Positions 15,427 through 24,064 of a DNA stretch of 64,000 nt are shown one piece after another; positions within the stretch are counted from its first letter, which is position 1; the number at the start of each line of letters is the position of its first letter. The notes beneath the pieces were generated by a model. It worked only from the letters and a program-made list of their open reading frames with translations. It was not told where the DNA came from and did no database searches. Source of the stretch: Pseudomonas arcuscaelestis. Its GTDB lineage: Bacteria; Pseudomonadota; Gammaproteobacteria; Pseudomonadales; Pseudomonadaceae. The translations under genes were made by a program, and so were the position numbers. The stretch covers positions 1 to 64,000 of the forward strand of contig NZ_JACOPV010000015.1 in the NCBI RefSeq assembly GCF_016881005.1, written 5' to 3'.

Positions 15427-16836
15427 TCAGCCAATAATCGGTGTTTGCAGATGCTGGGTTGGGAAGTGCCGCTCAAAAACTTGGCACACCTTGAGTACCT
15501 TTTCATCGGCAAAGCGTGCAGCCACTACCTGCAGGCCTACCGGCAACCCGGCTGAGGTAAACCCGCAGGGCACCGAGGCTGCAGGTTGCTGGGTGAGGTT
15601 GAAGGGGTAGCTGAACGGTGTCCAGTCCATCCATTGCTTGAAGCCCGAGGCGGGGGGCACGTTATACCCCGCCTCAAAAGCGGTCAGCGGCAGCGTTGGC
15701 GTCACCAATACGTCATACCGTTGATGGAAGGCGTTCATTTGCGCCACCAATGCCGCCCGGGCCTCCATCGCCTCGGTGTACTCGCTCAGGCTGATACCAG
15801 CACCCAGTCCAGCGATCTGTAGCAGCCCTGGGTCAACCAGTGCGCATTGCTCGGCACTGAGTTGGCCCATCAGCCGAGCGGCTCCTGCGAACCACAACGT
15901 ATTGAAAATTTCCACAGGGTCGCTGAAGCCTGGGTCGACCGCTTCCACCTGTGCGCCCAACTGGGCGAGACCCTCAACCGCCTGACCCACCAGCGCTTGA
16001 ATCTGTGGGTCTACGTTCACGTAGCCAAAGTTGGCGCTGTAGGCGATACGCATGCCCTTGAGACTTTCCCCCGGGGATAGCCATGCAGCTTGACGTGCGG
16101 CACCCGCCAAGCCGTCGCGTGGGTCTGGGTGGGCCACACAGTCGAGCATCAGCACCGCATCTTCCACCGTACGGGTCATTGGCCCCAGGTGCGAAAGAAT
16201 GGTCATGGCACTGGCGGGCCATTGGGGCACATAGCCGAACGTTGGCTTGATCCCGAACGTGCCGGTAAAAGCGCAAGGAATACGGATCGAGCCACCGGCA
16301 TCGCTGCCCTGATGCAGTACGCCCAGGTTCAAGGCGGCCGCCGCCGCCGCACCCCCCGAAGACCCGCCCGCCGTGAGGCTGGTATTCCACGGGTTGCGGG
16401 TAATGCCATAGAGCGGGTTGTCGGTGACGCCCTTCCAGCCGAACTCCGGGGTTGTGGTTTTGCCGACAAGCACAGCACCGGCCTTACGCATGAAGGCGCT
16501 GAACGGCGCGTCGATGTCCCACGGGCCTTCGCTATTGGTGGTGCGAGAACCTTTGCGGGTTGGCATGCCACGGGTCAGGGTCAGGTCTTTGATCGAGCTC
16601 GGCACGCCGTCCAGGCCCCCGCAAGGGGCGCCTTGCTGCCAGCGTTTTTCGCTGGCGCGCGCGGCGATCCGCGCGCCTTCCTCGTCAATGTGGCTGTAAG
16701 CGTTAACTACCGGGTTGTGTTGGGCAATACGGGCCAGCACGTCTTCGGTGACATCCACCGGCGACAGGTCACGGCTGCGGTACAGCGCCAGTAACTCGAC
16801 GGCAGTCAGCTCGCCAATGGCGGTTTTCTTGTTCAT
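15427..16836 (-). CDS. Amidase (amidase signature family)
   Basis: A 469-residue amidase-signature hydrolase. The Ser-cisSer-Lys catalytic triad is visible as K83 in SSIKD, S159/S160 in TAGGSSGG and S183 in GSDAGGSIR. Such enzymes release ammonia or an amine from amides; the substrate cannot be read from the sequence. The start at 16836 follows GGAGGACATTGAG and lies one base after the stop of the upstream M20 hydrolase gene. It is the last gene of the operon that includes the Liv-type transporter, so it probably acts on the imported compound or a product of the M20 enzyme. Confidence 0.88.
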   Translation of the reverse strand: MNKKTAIGELTAVELLALYRSRDLSPVDVTEDVLARIAQHNPVVNAYSHIDEEGARIAARASEKRWQQGAPCGGLDGVPSSIKDLTLTRGMPTRKGSRTTNSEGPWDIDAPFSAFMRKAGAVLVGKTTTPEFGWKGVTDNPLYGITRNPWNTSLTAGGSSGGAAAAAALNLGVLHQGSDAGGSIRIPCAFTGTFGIKPTFGYVPQWPASAMTILSHLGPMTRTVEDAVLMLDCVAHPDPRDGLAGAARQAAWLSPGESLKGMRIAYSANFGYVNVDPQIQALVGQAVEGLAQLGAQVEAVDPGFSDPVEIFNTLWFAGAARLMGQLSAEQCALVDPGLLQIAGLGAGISLSEYTEAMEARAALVAQMNAFHQRYDVLVTPTLPLTAFEAGYNVPPASGFKQWMDWTPFSYPFNLTQQPAASVPCGFTSAGLPVGLQVVAARFADEKVLKVCQVFERHFPTQHLQTPIIG

Positions 16837-16837
16837 C

Positions 16838-18112
16838 TCAATGTCCTCCCTGAGCCGCTGTAAGCATGGCGCGCAACAGCACCGCGCAGCCGTCGGCCAG
16901 ATCCTGTGGCGCAGCGTTTTCAATTTCGTTGTGGCTGATACCCCCTTCGCAAGGCACAAAGATCATTCCCGCAGGGCCCAGTTCGGCAAGGAAGATCGCA
17001 TCGTGACCGGCACCGCTGACAATCTCCATATGGCTCAGCCCCAGCTCAGCCGCAGCGTGGCGAACGGCCTCGACGCATTGGGCGGCAAAGTACAATGGCG
17101 GGAAGTCAGCCGTTGGTGTCAGCTCATAGCTCAAGCCATGTTTGGCGCAGCTGCTCTCTATGATCTGCTGGACTTCCTCGACCATCGCCTGCAAATGCGC
17201 GGGGTCGAGGTGGCGCAGGTCGATGGTCATGTTTACTCGTCCAGGAATGACGTTGCGCGACCCCGGGTGCAAATTCAGGCAGCCCACTGTGCCGCACGCA
17301 TGCGGCTGGTGCGCATGAGCAATACGGTTGATGGCACTGATTACCTCGGCAGCGCCGACCAGGGCGTCCTTGCGCAGGTGCATCGGTGTCGGTCCGGCAT
17401 GCGCCTCGACACCGGTAAGCACCAGGTCGAACCACTTCTGGCCCAGACAGCCCTGTACCACACCGATGGTGGTCTGGCGATCTTCCAGCACCGGCCCTTG
17501 TTCGATATGCGCTTCGAAATAGGCGCCGACCGGATGACCGACAGGCGTACGTTCCCCGGCGTAACCGATACGCTGAAGCTCGCCACCCACCGACAACCCT
17601 TGCTCATCGACCTTGTCCAGGGTTTGCTGCAGGTCGAATTTTCCCGCGAAAACGCCCGAGCCCATCATGCACGGGGCAAAGCGTGATCCTTCCTCGTTGG
17701 TCCAGACCACCACCTCGAGCGGTGCCTGGGTTTCAATACCCAAGTCGTTCAGCGTGCGGATCACTTCAAGTCCGGCCATTACCCCGTAGCAACCGTCGAA
17801 CTTGCCGCCGGTGGGTTGAGTGTCGATATGGCTGCCGGTCATCACAGGAGGCAGCGACGCGTCGCGGCCGGCACGGCGGGCAAAGATGTTACCGATGGCG
17901 TCGACGCTGATAGTGCAACCAGCGTCTTCGCACCAACTGACAAACAGGTCTCGCGCCTGACGATCCAGTTCGGTCAGCGCCAACCGACAGACGCCACCTT
18001 TGGCGGTAGCACCCAATTGCGCCAAGTCCATCAGCGATTGCCAGAGTCGGTCCCGGTTGACCAAAGGAGCGTTGCCGAGCAGGTGCTGCGTAGGATCGAT
18101 TGAAGTATTCAT
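16838..18112 (-). CDS. M20 family hydrolase (N-carbamoyl-beta-alanine/allantoate amidohydrolase type)
   Basis: A 424-residue binuclear metal hydrolase of the carbamoylase/allantoate amidohydrolase group. GSHIDTQPTGGKFDG supplies metal ligands (H95, D106) and VVWTNEEGSRF the glutamates near 140-141; FEAHIEQGPVLE and AGHDA are family motifs. Members cleave N-carbamoyl amino acids or ureido acids to CO2, ammonia and the amino acid. The neighbours (amidase and amino-acid-type ABC transporter) fit import and stepwise hydrolysis of an amide or ureido compound, but the substrate is not known. The gene is translated just ahead of the amidase. Confidence 0.88.
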   Translation of the reverse strand: MNTSIDPTQHLLGNAPLVNRDRLWQSLMDLAQLGATAKGGVCRLALTELDRQARDLFVSWCEDAGCTISVDAIGNIFARRAGRDASLPPVMTGSHIDTQPTGGKFDGCYGVMAGLEVIRTLNDLGIETQAPLEVVVWTNEEGSRFAPCMMGSGVFAGKFDLQQTLDKVDEQGLSVGGELQRIGYAGERTPVGHPVGAYFEAHIEQGPVLEDRQTTIGVVQGCLGQKWFDLVLTGVEAHAGPTPMHLRKDALVGAAEVISAINRIAHAHQPHACGTVGCLNLHPGSRNVIPGRVNMTIDLRHLDPAHLQAMVEEVQQIIESSCAKHGLSYELTPTADFPPLYFAAQCVEAVRHAAAELGLSHMEIVSGAGHDAIFLAELGPAGMIFVPCEGGISHNEIENAAPQDLADGCAVLLRAMLTAAQGGH

Positions 18113-18125
18113 GGGCAGTCTCCTT

Positions 18126-18821
18126 TCAGGCGCTCAAGGCCAGATAGCGGTTTTTGATGCTGGGGTCGGCGCGAAACTGCGCCGCACTGCCCTGGTAAGC
18201 CACGCGGCCTTGTTCGAGTACGTAGTGGCGGTCGGCAAGGGCGTCGCAAACCATCAGGTTCTGTTCCACCAACAGAATCGACAGGCCTTCTTCCTTGATT
18301 CGTCGCAGGATCTTCACCAGCTCATCGACGATGACTGGAGCCAGGCCTTCGGTCGGTTCATCAAGAATCAACAGCTTGGGATCGTTGAGCAGAGCGCGGG
18401 CGATGGCGAGCATCTGCTGTTCACCCCCTGACAGGGCAAAGCCGTTGTTACTGCGACGCTCCTTGAGGCGTGGAAACATGGCGTAGACATCTGTCAGTTG
18501 CCAACGACTATCCTTGCGCGCCGCGATCTTGAGGTTTTCCTCGACGCTGAGCAGGCGGAAGACACCGCGATGTTCCGGTACCAGAGCGATGCCCTGGCGA
18601 GCAATTTCGAAGATTTCGCGACCGACCAGTTGCTGGCCCTTGAAGTGGATCTGACCCTGGCGAGGGCGAACAATGCCGAGGATGCTGCGCAAGGTGGTGG
18701 TCTTGCCGGCACCGTTGCGCCCCAGCAAGGTCACAAGCTCACCCTCGCCAACGCTCAGCGAAACACCCTCGAGTACATGGCTCTTGTCGTAGTAGGAATG
18801 AATATTCTCGACGTTCAGCAT
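18126..18821 (-). CDS. Liv-type ABC transporter ATP-binding protein (LivF-like)
   Basis: A 231-residue ABC ATPase with Walker A GRNGAGKTT (about residues 34-42), the signature LSGGEQQ and Walker B LLILDEPTEGLAP. The length and ALVPEHRGVFRLLSVEENL match LivF of the branched-chain amino acid (HAAT) family. It pairs with the LivG-like ATPase upstream, which it overlaps by ATGA. The transported compound need not be a branched-chain amino acid; the adjacent hydrolases suggest an amide or ureido substrate. Confidence 0.93.
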   Translation of the reverse strand: MLNVENIHSYYDKSHVLEGVSLSVGEGELVTLLGRNGAGKTTTLRSILGIVRPRQGQIHFKGQQLVGREIFEIARQGIALVPEHRGVFRLLSVEENLKIAARKDSRWQLTDVYAMFPRLKERRSNNGFALSGGEQQMLAIARALLNDPKLLILDEPTEGLAPVIVDELVKILRRIKEEGLSILLVEQNLMVCDALADRHYVLEQGRVAYQGSAAQFRADPSIKNRYLALSA

Positions 18822-19573
18822 CAGGCAGCTTCTCCGAGGTAGGCGGTGCGTACGCGCTCATCGTTGCGCACGAATTCCGGGGTGCCTTCGACCAGGATCT
18901 GGCCATGGCTCATCACCGTAATGCGTTGGCTGATAGACATGACGATGCTCATGTTGTGCTCGATCAACAGCACCGTGTGGTCGCGACCCAGGTCGCTGAT
19001 CAGATCGGTCATCAACGGAATGTCATCGATGCCCATGCCCGATGTTGGCTCATCGAGCATCAGCAACTTGGGGCGGGCGCAGATCGACATGCCCACTTCC
19101 AATACCCGCTGCTGCCCGTGAGACAGCTCGCCAGCGAGGGTGTCGGCGCGCTGGGTGAGCTTCAGACGCTCCAGCACCTGGTCGGCCATGTCCCAGTGGC
19201 TGCGCTTGTGCTCTACCGTGCGCCAGAAATTCAATGCGGCCAGGCCATCCCGGCCCTGGGCGGCCAGGCGCAGGTTTTCGCGCACACTCAAGTTCTGGAA
19301 CAGGCTGGTGAGCTGAAACGAGCGCGCCATACCCAGTCCCACTCGGCCATGGGAAGGTTTGCGAATGATGTTCTGGCCACCGAACAGAATCTCGCCGGCC
19401 GTGGCCTGGCGCTCGCCCGTCAGGCAATGAAAGAGGCTGGTCTTGCCGGCACCGTTTGGGCCAATCACCGTATGAATGGTGCCCGCCGTGACTTTCAGAT
19501 CAACACCGGCCACCGCGCGAAACGGCCCGTAGGCCAGCTCCAGCCCGCGGGTTTCCAAGAGATAATCGCTCAT
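18821..19573 (-). CDS. Liv-type ABC transporter ATP-binding protein (LivG-like)
   Basis: A 250-residue ABC ATPase with Walker A GPNGAGKTS, signature LSHGQQR and Walker B LLMLDEPTSGM. The degenerate signature LSHG is often seen in LivG/UrtD-type subunits. I chose the ATG at 19573 (MSDYLLETRGLELAYG); upstream extension is not conserved. It overlaps the permease gene before it and the LivF-like gene after it by ATGA junctions. Confidence 0.93.
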   Translation of the reverse strand: MSDYLLETRGLELAYGPFRAVAGVDLKVTAGTIHTVIGPNGAGKTSLFHCLTGERQATAGEILFGGQNIIRKPSHGRVGLGMARSFQLTSLFQNLSVRENLRLAAQGRDGLAALNFWRTVEHKRSHWDMADQVLERLKLTQRADTLAGELSHGQQRVLEVGMSICARPKLLMLDEPTSGMGIDDIPLMTDLISDLGRDHTVLLIEHNMSIVMSISQRITVMSHGQILVEGTPEFVRNDERVRTAYLGEAA

Positions 19574-20580
19574 TGCAGGTTCTCCTTGGTTTTGCTTGCG
19601 GCGCTTCGCAACGAGCACAAGCGCTTGCCCAGATCGGCCAGGCCGCCCCACAGTCCGCCTCGCATGAACACGACGACCAGAATCAGAATCACGCCCAACA
19701 GCATCAGCCAGCGCGGCCACAGGTCCGAGAGCACATCGCCGAGCAAGACGATGGAGCCTGCACCCAGCAGCGAGCCGAACAGCGAGCCGGTACCGCCGAC
19801 AATGGTCATGATCAGAATGTTTTCCGACATCACCAGGTCGATGTTCGACAGGGGGGCGAAATGCAGCAGCATCGCGTACAACGCCCCGGCAATGCCGGTA
19901 ACGGCGCCGGACAACATGAACACCAGAATTTTGAAGTGGCGTGTGTCATAGCCAATGGCTGCCGCGCGGGTTTCGTTCTCGCGAATCGCCAGCAGGGTGC
20001 TGCCGAACGGTGAACGGATTACCCGCTGTGCGCCCACGAATATCAGCAGGAAAAGCACGGCGACGAAGGCATAGAAGTGGCGTGGATCGCTCAGGTCGAC
20101 CAGCACATGGCCAGCAATCGACAGATCAGGCCGCGGCACATCGAGCAGGCCGTTGTCGCCGCCGGTCCAGTCGCTGAGGGTGTAGGCCAGGAAATACGCC
20201 ATCTGACTGAAGGCCAGGGTCAGCATGACGAAGTAGATGCCGGTGCGGCGAATGGCCAGGGCACCTACCAATAGTGCCAGCAGCGCGCCAAACACCGCCG
20301 CGCCAAGCAAGGCCGGGAACATGCCCCAGTGCAAATGGATCATCAACAGGGCCGCGCCATAGGCGCCCACACCGAAAAAAATCCCCTGGCCGAACGACAA
20401 CAGTCCGGTGAAGCCCAGCAGCAGGTTGCAGGCCAGTGCAGCCAGGGCAAATATCAGGATCTCGGTGGCCAGGGTGGTTGATGGCAACAGCAGTGGCAGA
20501 CCGATCAGCGTGGCGATCACCAGCAGCAACAAGAGGGGTGAACGGCCCTTGGCCAACGGCAACGGGTTTTTATCGCTCAT
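19570..20580 (-). CDS. Liv-type ABC transporter permease (LivM-like)
   Basis: A 336-residue inner-membrane permease with about nine hydrophobic segments and the LivM motifs LLLGFTGLLSFGQGIFFGVG and NETRAAAIGYDT. The ATG at 20580 has GGGAG at suitable spacing; the ATG at 20586 is only three bases from it. It ends in an ATGA overlap with the LivG-like gene. Confidence 0.92.
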   Translation of the reverse strand: MSDKNPLPLAKGRSPLLLLLVIATLIGLPLLLPSTTLATEILIFALAALACNLLLGFTGLLSFGQGIFFGVGAYGAALLMIHLHWGMFPALLGAAVFGALLALLVGALAIRRTGIYFVMLTLAFSQMAYFLAYTLSDWTGGDNGLLDVPRPDLSIAGHVLVDLSDPRHFYAFVAVLFLLIFVGAQRVIRSPFGSTLLAIRENETRAAAIGYDTRHFKILVFMLSGAVTGIAGALYAMLLHFAPLSNIDLVMSENILIMTIVGGTGSLFGSLLGAGSIVLLGDVLSDLWPRWLMLLGVILILVVVFMRGGLWGGLADLGKRLCSLRSAASKTKENLQ

Positions 20581-20582
20581 TT

Positions 20583-21443
20583 TCATGCTCTCCCGAACAG
20601 ACCGTATGGACGCACCAGAATCACAGCGGCCATGGCCCCGTAGATCATCAAGCTGGCGCCTTGCGGCCAAAAGGTGGTCATCATGCTTTGCACTACCCCA
20701 ACCAGCAGGCCGCCAACCAGCGCGCCGCCGAACGAACCCATGCCGCCAATCACCACGACGACAAAGGCGATACCCAGAATCTCTGGCCCGACGAACGGTT
20801 GCGCGCCGCGCAGTGGCGCAAACAGCACGCCCGCGACGCCGGCCAGGCCAACGCCGAGGGCAAAGGTCAGGGAGAACAGGCGGAAAATATTGGTGCCCAG
20901 CAACGAAACCGTTTCTGTGCTTTCGCTACCGGCCCGCACCAGTGCGCCGAAGCGCGTGCGCTCGAGCAACAGCCACAGGCCCAGGCCGATCAGGGCGGAG
21001 AAGCCAATCAGGAACAGGCGGTAGTAGGGATAGATGAAGTCGCCAATGATCAGCACGCCGCGCAACTCTTGAGGTACGGCGATGCTTTTGCCCACGGGGC
21101 CCCAAATCAGTACTGAAGCCTCCTGGATAATCAGTGCAATCCCCAGGGTTACCAGAATCTGAAAGGTGTGCGGCAAGTGGTAGATGCGTTTGATCAATAA
21201 TCGCTCGACCACCCAGGCCAGTGCTGCAACGGCCAGCGGGGCCAGCAATAGCGCGACCCAGAAGTTGCCGGTCAGCGCCACGACGGTGTAGCACAAGTAC
21301 GCACCGAGCAGAAAAAACGCGCCGTGAGCGAAGTTAACGAAGTTGAGCAAACCGAAGATAATGGTCAGGCCCACGGCGATCAGGAAGTAAATCATTCCCA
21401 GGCCAAGGCCGTTGAGTAGCTGGAACAGGTAAAGACTGAGCAT
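20583..21443 (-). CDS. Liv-type ABC transporter permease (LivH-like)
   Basis: A 286-residue permease beginning MLSLYLFQLLNGLGLGMIYF and containing GLLNFVNFAHGAFFLLGAY, the conserved LivH signature, with about eight membrane segments. It forms the membrane channel with the LivM-like protein and is separated from that gene by two bases. Confidence 0.92.
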   Translation of the reverse strand: MLSLYLFQLLNGLGLGMIYFLIAVGLTIIFGLLNFVNFAHGAFFLLGAYLCYTVVALTGNFWVALLLAPLAVAALAWVVERLLIKRIYHLPHTFQILVTLGIALIIQEASVLIWGPVGKSIAVPQELRGVLIIGDFIYPYYRLFLIGFSALIGLGLWLLLERTRFGALVRAGSESTETVSLLGTNIFRLFSLTFALGVGLAGVAGVLFAPLRGAQPFVGPEILGIAFVVVVIGGMGSFGGALVGGLLVGVVQSMMTTFWPQGASLMIYGAMAAVILVRPYGLFGRA

Positions 21444-21507
21444 GCACGAACCCTCTGCAGCGCGCGTAACGGCTGCATTGCAGTAGTGTGGTAGCGAGCG
21501 CCGGGGG

Positions 21508-22710
21508 TCAGGCCAGGGCGCAACCGGTAGTGGCGACGTCGATGAAGGAGCGGCCCGCGCTGATTACCTCGGCCAGGTCATCTTCGTCACGCATCTGCGC
21601 CTGCGGCTTGCCGCGCAGCAGGTAGTAGTCCTTCATGACCTGATGATCGCCGGGACGAATCACTTCATCCCCGGTCGGCCCTTGGAAGCTCATACCCTGC
21701 AGGGTCTTGGCGATGGCGGCGCCGTCGAAGCTGCCGGTCTTGATAATGGCTTCGAGCATCACCCGAGTGCCGATATAGTCGGCGGCCAGTGGGTAGTTGG
21801 GGTTGATGCCGTAGGCCGCTTGCGTAGCCTTGACCAGCGCTTTGTTGAGCGGGGTGTCGACCTGATGCCAGTACTGCGCCCCCAGATAGACCCCTTCGAG
21901 TACATCGCTGCCCAACTCCTGGAACTGATCCAGCCCTGCCGACCACACCAGCAGCACTTTCATGCGCTCCTTGATGCCGAAGTTGACTGCCTGGCGCAGC
22001 GCGTTTGACGACTGGCTACCGAAGTTGAGCAGCACCAGCACATCCGGCTTTGCGGCAATGGCATTGGTCAGATAACCGGAAAACTCTTGTTCCTGCAGCG
22101 AGTGGTAGCTGTTGCCGATATGTTCGACACCGAACTCCTGGAACACCTTGCGGGCGTTTTCCAGCAGCGCGTCGCCGAATACGTATTGCGGAGTGATGGT
22201 GTACCAGCGCTTGGCGGCCGGTAGCTGGCGAATCATTGGCACCAGCGTTTCGCGGATAGCGCCGTATGTGGGTACCGACCAGCGGAAGGTTGAGGAATTG
22301 CAGTCCTTGCCGGTTATTTCGTCGGCCCCCACCGGGGTCATGAACACGCCACCGACCTTGTGGATCTCCTTTGACACCGCCAGCGCCGAGGAGGACAGGG
22401 TGCAGCCCTGGAAAAACCGCGCCTGATCCTGGCCGATAGCCTCCTGGACCTTGCGCACCGCCTTGCCCGCGTTACCTTCAGTATCGATCACCTTGTACTT
22501 CAACGGCCTGCCAAGCAGTTGCGGGTGCTCGGAAATGGCCAGGCGTGACCCCATGTCGGCGTACTTGCCGTAACTGGCAAAGGCCCCGGACATCGATTTC
22601 AAACCGTAGAAAGTAATCGGCTCTTCGGCGTAGGCCAGGCGCATCCCGGCAGGGATACAACCGAGACTGCCAAGGGCAAGGCCTGCCTTGAGCAGGGTAC
22701 GTCTTTGCAT
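21508..22710 (-). CDS. Liv-type ABC transporter substrate-binding protein, probable Tat substrate
   Basis: A 400-residue type I periplasmic binding protein of the HAAT family (urea/amide-binding subgroup in general look), the specificity component of the transporter. The N-terminus MQRRTLLKAG then a hydrophobic stretch ending in AYA looks like a twin-arginine signal with RRTLLK, so the protein may be exported folded. First gene of the transport part of the operon, 64 bases ahead of the LivH-like gene and just after the GntR regulator gene on the same strand. Confidence 0.9.
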   Translation of the reverse strand: MQRRTLLKAGLALGSLGCIPAGMRLAYAEEPITFYGLKSMSGAFASYGKYADMGSRLAISEHPQLLGRPLKYKVIDTEGNAGKAVRKVQEAIGQDQARFFQGCTLSSSALAVSKEIHKVGGVFMTPVGADEITGKDCNSSTFRWSVPTYGAIRETLVPMIRQLPAAKRWYTITPQYVFGDALLENARKVFQEFGVEHIGNSYHSLQEQEFSGYLTNAIAAKPDVLVLLNFGSQSSNALRQAVNFGIKERMKVLLVWSAGLDQFQELGSDVLEGVYLGAQYWHQVDTPLNKALVKATQAAYGINPNYPLAADYIGTRVMLEAIIKTGSFDGAAIAKTLQGMSFQGPTGDEVIRPGDHQVMKDYYLLRGKPQAQMRDEDDLAEVISAGRSFIDVATTGCALA

Positions 22711-22799
22711 GGGTAACTCCTTGGTTCTGGTTATTAGGCAGGAGTGGCAATGACAAAGCGGAGCGGCCGGGCCTGTGTGCAGGCCTCTGGTCAGCGGGA

Positions 22800-23570
22800 T
22801 CAGTGGTGGTGGTCGAACTCCAGAAGAAAGTTACGGGCGACTTCACCTTCCAGAGCAGTCATGTGCTGTTCGGCATCGCACATGTGCTCGTGCATCAGGC
22901 GGCGTACGGCGGGTTCGTCGGCGGCACGCAGGGCCACCAGCAGTTGCTTGTGGTAATCGATGTTGGCGGCGTCGAACTGCTGGCGCTTGGGTTTGTAGGC
23001 TTTTTTCAGCACCACCAGATCGCGCAGCAGATCATTAAGAAAGGTTGCCATGAAGCTCAGCAAGGGGTTGGGGCAGCGCCGGGCCAGAATATTGTGGAAC
23101 TCAAGTTCGGCCAGACGCTGTTCGCGTTGGCCCTGCTCGCTGTCTTCCGGAGTGCTGCAGCAATTGATGTTGGCCTGCAGGGCGTCGAAGTCGCTTTCGT
23201 CCAGACGTCCGATTACCGCTACAGCCAGCTCCACCTCAATAACTTTGCGCAGCTGGTACACCTGCTCGCCATCGAGTTGCTGAAAGTGCAGATAGTTGCG
23301 CAGGGCGCGGCTGGCGGGCTCAGTCCCGGCTTCATTAAGGTAGGCGCCGCCACTAGGGCCGGTGCGGGTGTTGACCAGGCCTTCGACTTCCAGGGCCTTG
23401 AGCGCTTCGCGAGCAGTGCCTTTGGAGCATTCAAAGCTCTCCATCAGCTCGCGCTCGGTGGGTAGTCGGTCACCGGGGCGCAGGGCGTCGATGACAATCG
23501 AGCGCTTTACCGACTCGACAATCATGTCCGAGAGCTTTTGACGTTTGCGCTTGAGCGGGCGTTTGAGCAT
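22800..23570 (-). CDS. GntR/FadR family transcriptional regulator
   Basis: A 256-residue regulator with an N-terminal winged helix (RPGDRLPTERELMESFECSKG and TAREALKALEVEGLV, about residues 32-75) and an all-helical FCD ligand domain with a metal-type histidine set (EFHNIL, DYHKQLL, MHEHM). It ends in DHHH. It heads the leftward operon, so it probably controls the transporter and hydrolases according to the imported compound. A dyad just upstream of the start is a candidate operator. Confidence 0.9.
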   Translation of the reverse strand: MLKRPLKRKRQKLSDMIVESVKRSIVIDALRPGDRLPTERELMESFECSKGTAREALKALEVEGLVNTRTGPSGGAYLNEAGTEPASRALRNYLHFQQLDGEQVYQLRKVIEVELAVAVIGRLDESDFDALQANINCCSTPEDSEQGQREQRLAELEFHNILARRCPNPLLSFMATFLNDLLRDLVVLKKAYKPKRQQFDAANIDYHKQLLVALRAADEPAVRRLMHEHMCDAEQHMTALEGEVARNFLLEFDHHH

Positions 23571-23577
23571 GGAGGCT

Positions 23578-23602
23578 ATTTATCGTATTAATGCGGATAA
23601 AT
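23578..23602. promoter_or_regulatory. Candidate GntR operator dyad
   Basis: ATTTATC and GATAAAT form a perfect 7-base inverted repeat with an 11-base AT-rich spacer, starting 8 bases before the GntR start codon. Position and symmetry suggest an autoregulatory site. No experiment supports this. Confidence 0.5.
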
Positions 23603-23701
23603 AGTACTTAATGATCTTTGGTCGAATAGGTCAACAGGGGGATGGGGGAGGGTGTCGCAAATGAGGGCTTAAGGTCGCTTATGGGTATGTGCGCACGACC
23701 T

Positions 23702-23730
23702 TGTGGGCGCCGGCGTCTGCCGGCTCCACA
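23702..23730. repeat. REP-like extragenic palindrome
   Basis: TGTGGGCGCCGGC and GCCGGCTCCACA form an imperfect hairpin around GTCT in the intergenic space. The GCCGGC core with TGTGGG/CCCACA flanks resembles the extragenic palindromes of P. putida-group genomes. A related copy in the opposite orientation is at 30977-31000. Confidence 0.6.
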
Positions 23731-23741
23731 GATAAGGCGGG

Positions 23742-23972
23742 TTAACGTTGCGCGCCCGGCCCTTGCTCCAGGTGCGCCGGGCTGCAATACCACTGCGAGC
23801 CCCGGTGCAAGGCACGATCGCTGGGCAGGTGCACGCCACAATGGGCGCAGCGCACCATTTTCAGCGGGTCTTCAAGACTGTTGTCAGGCCTGGCAGCAGT
23901 GCTGGCCTTGAACTTGCGCCACAGCCAGAAAGCAGCGGCAATCAGGGCAATCCAAAAAAGTAGGCGAACCAT
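23742..23972 (-). CDS. Small PP0621-type membrane-anchored protein
   Basis: A 76-residue protein with one N-terminal transmembrane helix (MVRLLFWIALIAAAFWLWRK) and a short cytoplasmic or periplasmic part with CAHC and C-rich spacing around residues 40-62 (MVRCAHCGVHLPSD, then WYCSPAHLEQ), a probable zinc site. It matches the conserved Pseudomonas protein next to bamD that I remember as the PP0621 family. The ATG at 23972 is chosen over a TTG at 23990. Function unknown. Confidence 0.8.
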   Translation of the reverse strand: MVRLLFWIALIAAAFWLWRKFKASTAARPDNSLEDPLKMVRCAHCGVHLPSDRALHRGSQWYCSPAHLEQGPGAQR

Positions 23973-24020
23973 GGTGTTCAGCTTTATCAATAAAGAGCTT
24001 CAATTCTAGGGCTCAGGCAT

Positions 24021-24047
24021 AAAAAAAGGGAGGCCTGGCCTCCCTTT
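24021..24047 (-). terminator. Intrinsic terminator of bamD
   Basis: AAAGGGAGG and CCTCCCTTT form a 9-bp stem. On the reverse strand the hairpin is followed by a T-run (AAAAAAA on the forward strand), 18 bases after the bamD stop. Confidence 0.85.
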
Positions 24048-24064
24048 ATCTGTTGCGTGATTGA

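Noticed and set aside
17124..17435. Open frames antisense to the M20 hydrolase
   Set aside because: Shadow frames with arginine- and proline-rich nonsense content and no start signals.
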